A DNA stretch of 64,000 bases from the NCBI RefSeq assembly GCF_019679435.2, contig NZ_CP139781.1, forward strand, positions 1,550,001 through 1,614,000, written 5' to 3'. The stretch comes from Actomonas aquatica. GTDB lineage: Bacteria > Verrucomicrobiota > Verrucomicrobiia > Opitutales > Opitutaceae. Position 1 is the stretch's first letter. Every line of letters starts with the position of its first letter. Shown piece by piece: positions 35,780 through 46,209 of the stretch. Both the position numbers and the translations under genes were made by a program. The notes under the pieces are model-generated. The model searched no databases and was not told the origin of the DNA. It saw only the letters and a program-made list of their open reading frames with translations.

Positions 35780-37109
35780 GATAGGTCAGGGATTCGCCGA
35801 TGCGGGGATCGCGGATCGGGATGAGTTTAGCGGTCGGGAAGCTCTTGAGGTAGGCCCAGATCCAGATGCCGCCCACGCCGATGATGGCGGTGAGGGTCCA
35901 GAGCTGGTGGGTCGCGAGGAACGGGAGCGCATCGCCGACGCCGAGACCGTAGGCGTGGCCGGATTCAACCATGTCGACGGTCACCTTCTTGGAGGGCCAG
36001 ATGTTGTAGATCATGTCGACCATCACGATGGTCAGGATCCAGTAGGCCATAAACTTCATCCACTTCTTGCTGACCTTCGCCGGGTAGCTGATGAGGCCGA
36101 GGAAGGGGAAGAAGAAGTGACCAAAGAGAATCAGCATACCGATCCACTTCCACTGGTTGGCTTCGCCCGTGCTCAGGTTGATCTCGCGCAGGTTATACCA
36201 GAAGGTTTCTTCCGGCACATTGGCGTTCCAGATCAGGAAGTATTGGGAGAAGGTCACGTAGGCCCAGAACACCGTGAAGGCGAAGGAGAGCATACCGATG
36301 GAATACCAGTGGTTGGTGTTCAGGACTCCCTTGTAGTCGCCCCGCACCCACAGCCAGCACATCATCAACACGCCGACGGCGAGCGCCGCACGGACGCAGT
36401 TGGCGAAGAACCAGACACCATACATGGTGGAGAACCAGTGGTAATCGAGCGCCTTGACCCAGAGAATCACGCAGAGCGTGAGCGTGACGGCGGTGAAGGG
36501 AATACCGGCAGCCGCCCATTTGCGGCTGGAGATGGTCCACTTGGCATCACCGTCGCTGTCTTGGGTGAAGGAGTTGCGACGGAAGCGGCTCGCGAGGAAG
36601 ATCCAGCCGAGGAAGGAAACCACCGTCGCACCGATGAAGAAGTTGATGTTCAGCATGCCCGACTTCTTCACCCAGAGCACGTCTTCGCCAACGGTGCCAT
36701 GACCACCGATGGAGCCGAGGTCGTAGGCGGGATTGAAGTATTTCCAGAGCAGGCTGGGATCCATCACCGCGGCAACGACCAGCGGGATGAAGAGGAGGGC
36801 CAACCATTTGAAGGCGGAAACGCCATGTTCAAACTGGCGGCGGATCACCGTGGACCAATTCGCATCGAAGATGTGATGGATCATGATCAGCATGAGCATG
36901 CCGATGGTGATACCGGTCCAGAAGGTCATCGCGGTGAGCCACGAGAAGGCGACCTTGGAGCCACCGGAGACGGCAATGCCCGCGGCGGTCAGCACGATAC
37001 CGATCACCCCAACGGCGAGAGCGAGCCCGGCCGGCGTGCTTTTGCTCGCGGCGGGAGCTCCGGCCGCAGCGGCGGTGGAGGCGGAAACAGTGGAAGAGGC
37101 AGAAGACAT
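35772..37109 (-). CDS. actF: Alternative complex III subunit ActF
   Basis: Membrane subunit of the quinol:cytochrome c/oxidase oxidoreductase, 445 residues with about ten hydrophobic segments. It belongs to the ActF family, seen in WTGITIGMLMLIMIHHIFDA and the region ALDYHWFSTMYGVWFF. An Ala/Ser-rich N-terminal tail of about 25 residues precedes the first helix. It lies 1 bp after actE and overlaps the next small gene by 8 bp. In solved ACIII structures ActF sits beside ActC and contributes to the proton path. That role is taken from the family. Confidence 0.92.
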   Translation of the reverse strand: MSSASSTVSASTAAAAGAPAASKSTPAGLALAVGVIGIVLTAAGIAVSGGSKVAFSWLTAMTFWTGITIGMLMLIMIHHIFDANWSTVIRRQFEHGVSAFKWLALLFIPLVVAAVMDPSLLWKYFNPAYDLGSIGGHGTVGEDVLWVKKSGMLNINFFIGATVVSFLGWIFLASRFRRNSFTQDSDGDAKWTISSRKWAAAGIPFTAVTLTLCVILWVKALDYHWFSTMYGVWFFANCVRAALAVGVLMMCWLWVRGDYKGVLNTNHWYSIGMLSFAFTVFWAYVTFSQYFLIWNANVPEETFWYNLREINLSTGEANQWKWIGMLILFGHFFFPFLGLISYPAKVSKKWMKFMAYWILTIVMVDMIYNIWPSKKVTVDMVESGHAYGLGVGDALPFLATHQLWTLTAIIGVGGIWIWAYLKSFPTAKLIPIRDPRIGESLTYHE

Positions 37110-37110
37110 G

Positions 37111-37725
37111 TTAGTTCAACTCCGCTTGGTAAGCAGCCGGCACATCGGAGAGGCGGCCATTCTGAGAACGTTGCAGGGCGCGAACGTAGGCGATGACGGC
37201 CCAGCGGTCCTCGGGGACCAGCTTGTCGCCGTAAGCAAACATGGTGTTCTTGCCGTGGGTGATGGTATTGAAGAGCTCGCCTTCAGTCTGCGCGCGGAAC
37301 GTATCGCTGTGCAGATTGGCCGGCGTGCCCCAGCCATACTGGGTGACGATGCCGCGGCCGTCAGCGAGGGTGCCGTGACAGGGCGTGCAGTAGATGTTGT
37401 AGCGCTCCTGACCGCGAAGGATGAAAGCTTCATCGATGTCGAGCGACGCCGGGAAGCCGGCAGCGAACTCGCCATCGGCGTTGCGACCCGTGGTGAGGTG
37501 CGCATCACCGATGATGATCTCACGAGCAACCGTGCCCGCGGGGATCGGCCGATCGGCCCGACCATCGGCAAAGAAGGCCGACTCACCCTGCGGTTGGTAT
37601 TTGGACTGGCGATCCATGTCCGGGAATACTTCCAGCGGCGGCTTGGTTGAAATGGAGCCTCGGAATCCGAGAGCACCAACGGTCAAAACGACCAGAAAGA
37701 AGGCGACGAGGTAAACGTAACGCAT
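37111..37725 (-). CDS. actE: Alternative complex III monoheme cytochrome c, ActE
   Basis: Membrane-anchored cytochrome c of 204 residues. An N-terminal helix (VYLVAFFLVVLTVGALGF) is followed by the single heme site IYCTPCHGTLADGRG. The C-terminal NTITHGKNTMFAYGDKL holds the likely methionine ligand, and VPEDRWAVIAYVRALQ is typical of class I domains. It lies 5 bp after actD and 1 bp before actF. In ACIII-oxidase supercomplexes ActE is a candidate electron exit towards the oxidase; here the target would be CcoO or the CcoP-like protein (inference). Confidence 0.92.
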   Translation of the reverse strand: MRYVYLVAFFLVVLTVGALGFRGSISTKPPLEVFPDMDRQSKYQPQGESAFFADGRADRPIPAGTVAREIIIGDAHLTTGRNADGEFAAGFPASLDIDEAFILRGQERYNIYCTPCHGTLADGRGIVTQYGWGTPANLHSDTFRAQTEGELFNTITHGKNTMFAYGDKLVPEDRWAVIAYVRALQRSQNGRLSDVPAAYQAELN

Positions 37726-37730
37726 CTGGG

Positions 37731-38264
37731 TCAGGCCTCGATTTCGGTGATGTCTTTACCCCCGATGGACTCGAGCAACGACTTGGTCGCAGCGGCGTCA
37801 TACTTGGGGTCGCGGGATTCGATCACGATGAGGAATTTGTCATCGAGACCCTGGTGGATGTGCGGCGCTTTCAACACCGGGTGATAATGCATGGGCAATC
37901 CGTTGAGGATGAACATGCCGCCGATGGTGAAGAAGGCCGTGAGCAGAATGGTGAGCTCGTAAGACACCGGGAAGGCAAACATCGGGCTGAAGAGCGGCTT
38001 GCCGCCGACGATCAGCTGGTAGTCCACCGCGCCGGTGAAGAAGATGAGGGACATGCCGGTGGTGAAACCGAGGATGCCGCCGATGAGCGAGAAGCGCGGA
38101 ACCTTGGAGCGACGCACGCCCATCGCACCATCCAGACCGTGAACCGGACACGGGGTGATGCAGTCCCAGAATTTGAAGCCGGCGTCGCGCACTTTCTTGG
38201 CCGCCTCGTAAATGTCCGAGGCGGTGTCGAAGGTAGCAATCACGCCATGTGAAGGAGCAGCCAT
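37731..38264 (-). CDS. actD: Alternative complex III subunit ActD (DUF3341)
   Basis: A 177-residue membrane protein of the DUF3341 family. The N-terminal soluble part has IATFDTASDIYEAAKKVRDA and FKFWDCITPCPVHGLDGAMG, which is diagnostic. Two TM helices follow (FSLIGGILGFTTGMSLIFF and SYELTILLTAFFTIGGMFIL). It sits between actC (27 bp upstream) and actE (5 bp downstream) as in known act operons. It has no cofactor motif and is thought to be structural. Confidence 0.93.
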   Translation of the reverse strand: MAAPSHGVIATFDTASDIYEAAKKVRDAGFKFWDCITPCPVHGLDGAMGVRRSKVPRFSLIGGILGFTTGMSLIFFTGAVDYQLIVGGKPLFSPMFAFPVSYELTILLTAFFTIGGMFILNGLPMHYHPVLKAPHIHQGLDDKFLIVIESRDPKYDAAATKSLLESIGGKDITEIEA

Positions 38265-38291
38265 GATCGTAAAAGTTGAATTGCGCTGGGC

Positions 38292-39719
38292 TTAGTGGTG
38301 GCCGTGACCCGCGTGCGGATCGGCTTGCGGGGTGACCGCCTTGATTTCCGCCATCGGCATGATGGGCAGGAAGCGGATGAAGAGCAGGAACAGCACGCTG
38401 AAGACACCGAAGGTGCCGAAGAAGGTGAAAATTTCCACGATCGACGGGCTGTAGTAACCCCAGCTGGACGGAAGGAAGTCGCGGGCCAGCGAAGTAACGA
38501 TGATCACGAAGCGCTCGAACCACATACCCACGTTGACGAAGATCGAGAGGATCCAGACGAACATGGTGTTGTTGCGCACCGCCTTGAACCAGAAGAACTG
38601 CGGCGTGATGACGTTACAGCCAATCATCCACCAGTAGGCCCAAGCGTAGTGACCAAAGGCACGGTTGATGAACGCGAAGCCTTCATACGGATTCGCGCCA
38701 TACCACGCGATGAAGAACTCCATACCGTAGGCGTAGCCCACGATGGTGCCCGTCGCCAACGTGATCTTACACATGCAATCGATGTGATACTGCGTGATGA
38801 GATCCTCGAGTTTGAAGATCGCGCGCAGCGGCAGCATGAGCGTGAGCACCATACCGAAACCGGAGAAAATGGCGCCGGCTACGAAGTAAGGCGGGAAGAT
38901 GGTGGTGTGCCAGCCCGGGAGGAGCGACACCGCGAAGTCGAACGACACGATGGTGTGCACGGAGAGCACCAGCGGGGTGGAAATACCGGCGAGCACCAGG
39001 TAGGCCATTTCGTAGTTGGACCAGTGGCGGTTCGCACCGCGCCAGCCCATGGCGAACAGGCCGTAGAGCCAGGAACGCACCTTGTTGCCGGTCTTGTAGA
39101 AACGGTCACGCAGGATGGCCAAGTCGGGAATCAAACCGACATACCAGAAGAGGACCGAAACCGTGCCGTAGGTCGAAACCGCGAACACGTCCCACTCCAG
39201 CGGCGAACGGAAGTTCTGCCAGATGTAGTTGGCGTTGGGGATCGGGAAGAGATACCAGGCGAACCAAACGCGACCGACGTGGAAGACCGGGAAGATCGCG
39301 GCGCAAACCACCGCGAAGATCGTCATGGCCTCGGCGGCACGATTGATCGAGGTGCGCCACTTCTGTCGCAACAGACAGAGAATGGCGGAGATCAGCGTGC
39401 CGGCGTGACCGATACCGATCCAGAACACGAAGTTGACGATGTCCCAAGCCCAGTTGACCGGATTGGCGTGGCCCCACACACCGACGCCCGTGGCGACGAG
39501 GTAGGTGATGCCGGCTACGGTCCAGCTGGCGACGAAGCAGGCGAGCGCGAAGCAAATCCACCACCAGGTGGGGGTCTTGCCTTCGATGATGCCGCAAATC
39601 TTATCGGTAATCCAACCGAAGCTGCGGTCATGCTCGACCAGCGTCGCGCGCGGCAACACCGCGGGCTTCACTTCACTGAGAATTGCCGGAGCGGCGGCGG
39701 AGTCTGCGTGCGACGACAT
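38292..39719 (-). CDS. actC: Alternative complex III quinol-binding subunit ActC (NrfD family)
   Basis: A 475-residue polytopic protein of the NrfD/PsrC family, with about ten hydrophobic segments. It is expected to hold the quinol-oxidation site next to the ActB iron-sulfur clusters. Family segments include [19 protein letters not shown] and [20 protein letters not shown]. The C-terminus is His-rich. The start overlaps the actB stop by one base (TAATG), so the two are translationally coupled. The protein is full length. Confidence 0.94.
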   Translation of the reverse strand: MSSHADSAAAPAILSEVKPAVLPRATLVEHDRSFGWITDKICGIIEGKTPTWWWICFALACFVASWTVAGITYLVATGVGVWGHANPVNWAWDIVNFVFWIGIGHAGTLISAILCLLRQKWRTSINRAAEAMTIFAVVCAAIFPVFHVGRVWFAWYLFPIPNANYIWQNFRSPLEWDVFAVSTYGTVSVLFWYVGLIPDLAILRDRFYKTGNKVRSWLYGLFAMGWRGANRHWSNYEMAYLVLAGISTPLVLSVHTIVSFDFAVSLLPGWHTTIFPPYFVAGAIFSGFGMVLTLMLPLRAIFKLEDLITQYHIDCMCKITLATGTIVGYAYGMEFFIAWYGANPYEGFAFINRAFGHYAWAYWWMIGCNVITPQFFWFKAVRNNTMFVWILSIFVNVGMWFERFVIIVTSLARDFLPSSWGYYSPSIVEIFTFFGTFGVFSVLFLLFIRFLPIMPMAEIKAVTPQADPHAGHGHH

Positions 39720-42700
39720 TAGCTAAGTCCTCCCGTGCGAAGGGCGTTCTTCATGATCGACGTGTGACCATCGGTCGGCTCGTGATGGCCGGCTTCCTCT
39801 TGGTCGTGATGGCCGCCACCGTGACCGGAATCGTCACCATGGGCGGGATGGTTCTTGGTGTTGTATTCGACGCGGCTCAGGGGCAGCTCGTTGTAATCGG
39901 GCATCTTCGGGTTCGGGTTGCGCAGCTTGCCGAGGTAGGTCGTGCGCGGACGGATGTTGAGGTAACCCAACAACGCGTAGTCCTGCTCACGCTTCTTGGC
40001 CTTCGAGACGGCGCTCTCCGGATCCTTGATGTTACCAAACTCAATGGCGTCGACCGGGCAGACCTGCTGGCAGGCCACCTTGATCGTGCCGTCGGGAATA
40101 ACGACGTTGTCGGTGTCGCGGGCCTTCGCCTTTTGGGCGATCTTGGCCTGCTGGATGCGTTGCACGCAGTAGGTGCACTTTTCCATGACACCGCGCATGC
40201 GCACCGTCACGTCCGGGTTCTTCACCATCTTGACGAGCTCGGGCATGCCCTTGTCGCCCGCCGGGCCCATGTAGAGCTGGTCGAGCGAACGGTCATTCCA
40301 ATCAAAGAAGTTAAAGCGACGCACCTTGTAGGGGCAGTTGTTCGCGCAGTAACGCGTGCCAATACAACGGTTGTAGGCCATCGTGTTGAGACCTTCGTCG
40401 TCGTGCACCGTGGCGTTCACCGGGCAGACCGTTTCGCAGGGAGCGAGCTCACACTGCATGCAGCCCACCGGCATGATGGACGCCTGCGGATCCTCGGGGA
40501 TCTGCTTGTTGCCCTCACCACCGAAGGCGGCGGCGTCGATGTTGCCATCGGAGTAGTAACGATCGAGACGGATCCAGTGCATTTCACGACCGCGCAGGAC
40601 CTGGTCCTTGCCGACGATCGGGATGTTGTTCTCCGCCTGGCAGGCCACGACGCACGCGTTGCAGCCCATACAGGTGTTGAGGTCGATCGACATGCCCCAC
40701 TGGTGCACGCCTTCGAAATTCGGCGTCTCGTAGAGCGAGTTACCGCGCGGCGTTTCGGCAGCGACGACGCTCAGCGGTTGGTCCTTGTCTTTGCCGAGGT
40801 TGGCCGGGGCGTGGGACTCGATGCCGAAGGTATCAACGAAGTTCGGAGTGTGGTCGAATTCGCTCTTGTTGGCTTCGCGCACGATGTCGCGACCTTCCAT
40901 CGACCAGTGCTCTTGCGTGTTCGCGAGCAGGTAACGTTCGTCGAGCACCTTGATGGAGGCACCGGTGGCGAAGGCCATCGAGCCCGAGGTGCGAGCCGGG
41001 AAGTAGTTGTGACCAGTCCCCTGCCCCACGCGACCGGAAGCGGTGCGCCCGTAACCGAGCGGCAGCACGATGGTCCAGTTGGAGAGACCCGGTTGGATGT
41101 GCAACGGACCGCGGACGGTCACGCCGTTGACGGTGACTTCACCGATGAAAGCAGCTTCCTTACCCTGAGGGTAATCCGCGAGCTCCTTACGGGCCACCTG
41201 CAGCGCGACACCATCCGGCTCGATGCCGAGTTCCTTGCCGAGACGCGGGCTGACGAGGATCGCGTTGTCCCAGGAAATCTTGGTGATCGGATCCGGGCAC
41301 TCCTGCAGCCAGCCGTTGTTAGCAAAGCGGCCGTCGTCGAGCTTGTGGTCGATCGCAAAGCGCACTTCGAGGTTGTCCTTGCTCAGCGCCGCCGAGGAAG
41401 CCGAGGCAGTGAACAGCGAGCCAGCGCCCGATTGGTCGTAACGAACCGAGGCGGACTTGTAGGCGGAACCGGCGAGCAGACCATCGTGGAGGAACTTGCG
41501 GAAAGCCTCTTCGGCGTTGCCGCCGGCGATTCCAGTGACGGTTTCAAACACGATCGCGTAAGGATCGGCGTTCTCTTCACCAGCGAGACGGGCCACGACT
41601 TCGAGTTCGGTAAGACCATCGAAGAGCGGCAGAATCATCGGCTGGATCGGCACGATGGTGCCGTCGGCCGTGCGGGCATCGCCCCAGGATTCGAGGAAAT
41701 GGGTTGCGGCGATGTGCGTGCCGGCCAAGGCCGACGTTTCATCGACGTAATAACCGTAGCGAACGACGTCGCCGACCGCACCCGCGATACCAGCGAAATC
41801 GAGATCCGCCGGAGCGTTGTAGGCCGGATTGCCGCCGAGCACCACGAGCGTCGAAACCTGACCGGCCTTGGCGGCAGCGGCGAGGTCGGCGAGCGAAGCG
41901 GCGTCGTTTTGCGGGACCGACACGAAGTCGATCGTGTGGCCGACGTTACCGAGGAAGGTGTTGATCGCGTAAACGAGAGCGTGGACCTGCGGGCTCTGGT
42001 GAGCACCGGCCACCACGAGACACTCACCCTTGTGGGCGGCGAGGTCGGCGGCGCAGGCTTCGATCCATGCGTCCTTGTTTTTGAAATCGAGGCCCTGCGC
42101 GAGCGAAGTCAGCTCCGAGCGACCGGAAAGCTGCTGCAGCAGCGCCGCGGCGAAGGCCAGCATGTGGCTGCTGGCGAGACGCAGCCGGTGGTCAGCCATC
42201 GAACCGGTGAGCGTGAACATGCTCTCGACCGCGTAGAGGCGGTTCATCGGATCGTTGGCCTTCAGCACCTTGCGGCCCTTGGCGAAATCGCGGGCGTAAC
42301 CGAGGGCGCCGGATTCGGCGTGGAAGAAATCGGAGTCGATCGAAACGATGCGCTTGGCCTTCGCGAAGCGGTAGAGCGGCTTCACGTTCTGACCAAAAGC
42401 AGCGCGCGCGGCGGCGGCCGGCGGCGTATCGATCACCGCGTCATACTCCGCCCAGATCGCATTCGGCAGCTTTTGCTTGAGCGAGCGGACGAGACGAGCG
42501 CGGCTGGGCGACGAGGAGGTCTCGGCGAGGATGGCGAGTCCGGCACCACCACTGCTGGCAGCTGCGGTATGGATCGCGGCGAGCTTGTCGCGCATGGCGA
42601 CGGCCGTGGAGGCCCTCCCACCCGTGGTGTGGGTCGTGGCGCGGTCCGGGTCGTAAAGATCGAGTACGGAACCTTGGGAAACCAGCGACGAGGCACCGCC

Positions 42701-43102
42701 GTAGGGCGCGTAGCTCGGGTTACCCTCGAGCTTGGTCGGGCGGCCTTGATGCGTCTCAGCCAGCAAGGGCAACGCTGCGCCACGCAGCGGGAACGCGGTG
42801 GCGAAATATTGCGGCACGCCGGGGATGACGTTCTCCACCGACTTGCCGTAAGGCAGGATGTTCGCCTCGGGGCGACGGCAGCCCGTGGCCAGACCCATAC
42901 CACCGAGGGCAAAGGAAGCCGCCATGAGCTTGAAGAAGGAACGGCGGTCAACGCCGTTCAGATTCGAGGCACCTTCGGGGAACTCGCGGGCGAGCTTGTC
43001 CTGGAAACCGGGGGTCTCCACGAGCTCGTCGAGGCTGCGCCAGTAGCGCGGACCACTCAGCTCACGGGCGGAGGGTTCGGGATGGTTAACTTTGCGTTTC
43101 AT
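39719..43102 (-). CDS. actB: Alternative complex III iron-sulfur subunit ActB
   Basis: A 1127-residue fusion of a molybdopterin-oxidoreductase-like domain (about 80-780) with a four-cluster iron-sulfur domain (about 800-1030). The Tat signal [10 protein letters not shown] is near 51-60, with a Cys at about 75 in LATGC, which suggests a lipid anchor. The cluster cysteines are in [48 protein letters not shown] and CTYCVQRI plus [13 protein letters not shown]. ActB family members lack the Mo cofactor. The Fe-S chain probably carries electrons from quinol to ActA. A His/Gly-rich tail follows. The start overlaps the actA stop by 4 bp. Confidence 0.95.
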   Translation of the reverse strand: MKRKVNHPEPSARELSGPRYWRSLDELVETPGFQDKLAREFPEGASNLNGVDRRSFFKLMAASFALGGMGLATGCRRPEANILPYGKSVENVIPGVPQYFATAFPLRGAALPLLAETHQGRPTKLEGNPSYAPYGGASSLVSQGSVLDLYDPDRATTHTTGGRASTAVAMRDKLAAIHTAAASSGGAGLAILAETSSSPSRARLVRSLKQKLPNAIWAEYDAVIDTPPAAAARAAFGQNVKPLYRFAKAKRIVSIDSDFFHAESGALGYARDFAKGRKVLKANDPMNRLYAVESMFTLTGSMADHRLRLASSHMLAFAAALLQQLSGRSELTSLAQGLDFKNKDAWIEACAADLAAHKGECLVVAGAHQSPQVHALVYAINTFLGNVGHTIDFVSVPQNDAASLADLAAAAKAGQVSTLVVLGGNPAYNAPADLDFAGIAGAVGDVVRYGYYVDETSALAGTHIAATHFLESWGDARTADGTIVPIQPMILPLFDGLTELEVVARLAGEENADPYAIVFETVTGIAGGNAEEAFRKFLHDGLLAGSAYKSASVRYDQSGAGSLFTASASSAALSKDNLEVRFAIDHKLDDGRFANNGWLQECPDPITKISWDNAILVSPRLGKELGIEPDGVALQVARKELADYPQGKEAAFIGEVTVNGVTVRGPLHIQPGLSNWTIVLPLGYGRTASGRVGQGTGHNYFPARTSGSMAFATGASIKVLDERYLLANTQEHWSMEGRDIVREANKSEFDHTPNFVDTFGIESHAPANLGKDKDQPLSVVAAETPRGNSLYETPNFEGVHQWGMSIDLNTCMGCNACVVACQAENNIPIVGKDQVLRGREMHWIRLDRYYSDGNIDAAAFGGEGNKQIPEDPQASIMPVGCMQCELAPCETVCPVNATVHDDEGLNTMAYNRCIGTRYCANNCPYKVRRFNFFDWNDRSLDQLYMGPAGDKGMPELVKMVKNPDVTVRMRGVMEKCTYCVQRIQQAKIAQKAKARDTDNVVIPDGTIKVACQQVCPVDAIEFGNIKDPESAVSKAKKREQDYALLGYLNIRPRTTYLGKLRNPNPKMPDYNELPLSRVEYNTKNHPAHGDDSGHGGGHHDQEEAGHHEPTDGHTSIMKNALRTGGLS

Positions 43103-43755
43103 CGGTGGCAGCCTGAGCAGCTTTGCGGAGGATGGATATTCCAGTCGTGAATGAACTTCTCACCGTCGGCGCGTTGACCGTCTTCGCCGCCGGGGTGCTT
43201 CCAATCGAGCTGGGTGACAAGCTTGGGGTCGCGGAGGCGCGGGGCCGGATCGCGATGGCAATCCAAGCAGAAGCCCATCGAGAGCGGCTTGGAGTGCGTG
43301 ACCACTTCCATCTCGTTGATCTGACCGTGGCACTCCACGCAGGAGACGCCGCGGTTCACGTGCACGGAGTGATCGAAGTAAACATAGTCAGGGGCTTGGT
43401 GCACCCGCACCCACTCGACCGGGTCACCGGACTCGTAGCTGGCGCGCACCGGCGCGAGCAACGGGCTCTGGTTCTTCACCTGGGAGTGGCAGTTCATGCA
43501 GGTCTGCGCCGTGGGCACCGCCGCGTGGCCCGCCTTTTCCACCGTGGAGTGGCAGTAGCGGCAATCGATACCGAGCTCGCCATTGTGCTTGGCGTGGCTA
43601 AACGGCACCGGCTGGACCGGAGCATAGCCAATCCGAGTATACTTCGGCGTGGCGTAATAAGTCGTGGCAGCCGTCACGATACCGCCGAACACCACCAGGA
43701 AGATGATGATCTGCAGCGGCAGACGGTTGGCCGATTTCGGGAAGATATGCGACAT
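43099..43755 (-). CDS. actA: Alternative complex III pentaheme cytochrome c, ActA
   Basis: Membrane-anchored multiheme cytochrome, 218 residues from ATG 43755 (MSHIFPKSANRLPLQ). The N-terminal helix LPLQIIIFLVVFGGIVTA serves as anchor. Five CxxCH heme sites are visible: CRYCHS, CMNCHS, CVECHG, CLDCHR and the C-terminal CSGCHR. The pattern FSHAKHNGELGIDCRYCH is typical of ActA. The open frame extends 17 codons further upstream without family similarity. It is the first recognised subunit of the operon and overlaps actB by 4 bp (ATGA). Confidence 0.94.
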   Translation of the reverse strand: MSHIFPKSANRLPLQIIIFLVVFGGIVTAATTYYATPKYTRIGYAPVQPVPFSHAKHNGELGIDCRYCHSTVEKAGHAAVPTAQTCMNCHSQVKNQSPLLAPVRASYESGDPVEWVRVHQAPDYVYFDHSVHVNRGVSCVECHGQINEMEVVTHSKPLSMGFCLDCHRDPAPRLRDPKLVTQLDWKHPGGEDGQRADGEKFIHDWNIHPPQSCSGCHR

Positions 43756-43786
43756 GGGCCGGTGGCTTCTGGCGTCTGGGCCGGGG

Positions 43787-43972
43787 TTAGAGCGAATCCT
43801 CGTCACGCGCTACCGCACGGACGTCGGGTTTGAGCGTAAATTTGGTCCGTCCCGCAGGATGAACGACCGCTCGGGTCGCGGACTTCGCCATGATTTTAGG
43901 CGCGAAAACGGCAGCGGCAAAAATCGCTCCGATTCGGCCAAAGAAAGACTTGCGCGTAGTTGGCTGGCTCAC
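43787..43972 (-). CDS. Short Tat-like signal protein upstream of actA
   Basis: A small open frame of about 61 residues ending 31 bp before the actA start. From the GTG at 43972 it reads MSQPTTRKSFFGRIGAIFAA, a Tat-like n-region (RKSFFG) and hydrophobic core, then APKIMAKSA. A short mature part ends FTLKPDVRAVARDEDSL. The start is uncertain: a GTG at 43990 and a TTG at 44035 are also in frame. No cofactor or domain is recognised. If real, it would be the first gene of the act-cco operon and could be an exported chaperone, anchor or structural peptide. It might also be non-coding leader DNA, so confidence is modest. Confidence 0.5.
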   Translation of the reverse strand: MSQPTTRKSFFGRIGAIFAAAVFAPKIMAKSATRAVVHPAGRTKFTLKPDVRAVARDEDSL

Positions 43973-44140
43973 GGGTTCAAGAGTGGTCACGGTCAGCCGG
44001 TCAAAGAACCGGTCGAGTTTTCCAAAGTAAAACAAAATTTCTCATCGAAGTGGTCTGATCCGAACTATTAGCGAAAACACACACGGTTTCCGCCGCACCT
44101 AATCGTTACTTGCGAAAAACGACGCATTTTCAGCCATCTC

Positions 44141-45427
44141 TCAGGCTGCGTTCTTCGAGACATTCTTCGGGGCGCGCCGCAACGAGGGACGGCGCTTTCC
44201 GGCGACCACGGCAGCATCGATCACAACCTCGGCCACATCATCGCGGTCCGGCAGGTCATACATCACTTCCAGCATGATTTTTTCCATAATGGAGCGCAGG
44301 GCGCGAGCGCCGGTCTTCAGGTCGATCGCCTTCTGCGCCACCGCCCGGATCGCATCCGGCGTGAAGCGCAGTCGAGCGCCGTCCATGGCGAAGAGCTTCG
44401 AATACTGCTTCACGATGGCGTTCTTGGTGCGGAGCAAAATCTTCTCGAGATCGGCGATCTGCAGCTGATCAAGCACAGATACCACCGGCAAACGGCCGAT
44501 GAACTCCGGGATCATGCCGAAGCGCACCAAGTCCTCGGGGGCGATTTGTCGCATGATTTCGACGGAATCGAGTTCGACCGACTGATCACGCGTAAATCCG
44601 AGCGAGCGAGCGCCCAATCGCTTCTGAATAATGTCTTCGAGGCCGACGAAGGCACCACCACAGATGAAGAGGATGTTGGCCGTGTTGATCTGGATGTATT
44701 CCTGGTTCGGGTGCTTGCGCCCGCCCTGCGGCGGCACGTTGCAGACCGTGCCCTCCAAAATCTTGAGCAACGCCTGCTGCACGCCTTCGCCCGACACGTC
44801 GCGCGTGATCGAGACATTTTCGGTTGTGCGGCGGATCTTATCGATCTCGTCGACGTAGATGATGCCGCACTCGGCCTTCTTCACGTCATAGTTCGCCGAC
44901 TGCAGGAGTCGCAGCACCACGTTCTCCACGTCCTCCCCCACGTAACCGGCTTCGGTCAGCGTGGTGGCGTCGGAGATGGCGAACGGCACATCCAGAATGC
45001 GCGCGAGCGTGCGCGCCAAAAGGGTTTTGCCAGAGCCGGTCGGCCCCGAGAGCAGGATGTTGCTCTTCTCGACTTCGACGCCGTCGAACTCCGGCGCGAG
45101 CGTGGCGCCGTCACTCTCCGGGCCTTGTCCGTTATCGAAGGCCAGTCGCTTGTAGTGGTTATAGACCGCGACCGAGAGCACCTTTTTGGCGTGCTCCTGC
45201 CCGATAACATGTTCGTCGAGGGTGGCCTTGATCTGCGCGGGCTTGAGGAGGCGGAATGACGGCTTGGACTCGATCGGGCTCTGCTTCGTTTCGCGATCGA
45301 TAATCGTCTTACAGACGTTCACGCACGAGTCGCAGATGTAGACGCCCGGCCCCGCGATGATTTTTTTCACCTCGGTCTGGGATTTACCACAAAAGGAGCA
45401 GAGCGTCATCCGCGACGATTTAGCCAT
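44141..45427 (-). CDS. clpX: ATP-dependent Clp protease ATP-binding subunit ClpX
   Basis: AAA+ unfoldase that feeds proteins to ClpP. The protein has 428 residues. The C4 zinc-binding domain is intact, with Cys at 10, 13, 32 and 35. Walker A (GPTGSGKT), the pore motif GYVGEDVE, Walker B ([10 protein letters not shown]), EFIGRLPV and GARALRS are visible. The ClpP-contact loop reads LGF rather than the E. coli IGF, a known variation. It lies 122 bp after clpP in the order tig-clpP-clpX, but a terminator-like hairpin stands between them. A second ClpX-like gene is at 10890-12503. Confidence 0.96.
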   Translation of the reverse strand: MAKSSRMTLCSFCGKSQTEVKKIIAGPGVYICDSCVNVCKTIIDRETKQSPIESKPSFRLLKPAQIKATLDEHVIGQEHAKKVLSVAVYNHYKRLAFDNGQGPESDGATLAPEFDGVEVEKSNILLSGPTGSGKTLLARTLARILDVPFAISDATTLTEAGYVGEDVENVVLRLLQSANYDVKKAECGIIYVDEIDKIRRTTENVSITRDVSGEGVQQALLKILEGTVCNVPPQGGRKHPNQEYIQINTANILFICGGAFVGLEDIIQKRLGARSLGFTRDQSVELDSVEIMRQIAPEDLVRFGMIPEFIGRLPVVSVLDQLQIADLEKILLRTKNAIVKQYSKLFAMDGARLRFTPDAIRAVAQKAIDLKTGARALRSIMEKIMLEVMYDLPDRDDVAEVVIDAAVVAGKRRPSLRRAPKNVSKNAA

Positions 45428-45465
45428 ATCGGAGGGTTATCGGCACGAATTGCTCTGTCGAGGGG

Positions 45466-45506
45466 AGAAAAATGCAAAAACGGACCAAAAAGATTTTGGT
45501 CCGTTT
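45466..45506 (-). terminator. Terminator-like hairpin between clpP and clpX
   Basis: A perfect 13-bp stem (AAACGGACCAAAA with its complement, 3-nt loop) lies at 45478-45506 and is followed on the minus strand by T-rich sequence (TTTTTGCATTTTT). It lies 44 bp after the clpP stop, so some transcripts may end before clpX. Confidence 0.82.
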
Positions 45507-45549
45507 CGAAAGTGCTGCGAACAGCTGAAATAATGAGTGGCGAAACGCG

Positions 45550-46173
45550 TCAGGCGGCGGACGGCTCGGAGAGGTTTTGGGCCTCGCGGGTGGATTCCAC
45601 CACGTGGTCCACCAGACCGTATTCCTTGGCTTCAAGAGCACTCATGTAGTAATCGCGATCGGAATCCTTGGCGACCTGCGCGGCAGTCTTGCCAGCGTGT
45701 TTGGCGATCGTGGCATTCAGCGTCTCGCGCCAGCGCAGGATCTCCTTGGCGGCGATCGAGATGTCGGTCGTCTGACCGCCGGCACCACCGGAGGGCTGGT
45801 GAATCATCACCCGACTGTTCGGCAGCGCGAAGCGTTTGCCCTTCGTGCCAGCGGCCAGCAGGACGGTGCCCATGGAGGCCGCCATGCCGATGCAGTAGGT
45901 CACCACATCGCATTGCAGGAAGTTGATCGTGTCGTAGATGGCCATGCCACCCGTCACCACGCCCCCGGGGGAGTTGATGTAGAGGTGGATGTCCTTCTTG
46001 GGATCCTCCATCTGCAAAAAGAGCAGCTGGGCGATCACGCTATTGGCCACACCGTCATCGATCGGCGTGCCGATGAAGATGATCCGATCCTTGAGGAGCC
46101 GGCTGTAAATATCCATCGACCGCTCACCACGGCCGGTGTTTTCGATGACGTAGGGAATGTAGTATGAGCTCAC
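45550..46173 (-). CDS. clpP: ATP-dependent Clp protease proteolytic subunit ClpP
   Basis: Serine peptidase that forms the degradation chamber for ClpX. The protein has 207 residues from a GTG start. The catalytic triad is visible: Ser100 in [13 protein letters not shown], His125 in [11 protein letters not shown], and an Asp at about 172-174 in DSDRDYYM. The N-terminal [17 protein letters not shown] is typical. It lies 36 bp after the trigger factor gene and is the only clpP in this window, so it would have to serve both ClpX proteins unless another copy exists. Confidence 0.96.
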   Translation of the reverse strand: MSSYYIPYVIENTGRGERSMDIYSRLLKDRIIFIGTPIDDGVANSVIAQLLFLQMEDPKKDIHLYINSPGGVVTGGMAIYDTINFLQCDVVTYCIGMAASMGTVLLAAGTKGKRFALPNSRVMIHQPSGGAGGQTTDISIAAKEILRWRETLNATIAKHAGKTAAQVAKDSDRDYYMSALEAKEYGLVDHVVESTREAQNLSEPSAA

Positions 46174-46209
46174 GGGCGTTGAATTAAATCGGTCGCCGCT
46201 GGCCTAACT

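Noticed and set aside
35778-37196. Plus-strand frame of 472 codons antisense to actF
   Set aside because: Rich in Glu, Asp, Gly and His with no fold; actF has clear membrane-helix motifs in the other frame.
39683-43150. Very long plus-strand open frame (1155 codons) antisense to actB
   Set aside because: It mirrors the codon pattern of the GC-rich actB gene, has a His/Arg/Val/Gly-rich composition with no domain, and actB is certain from its motifs.
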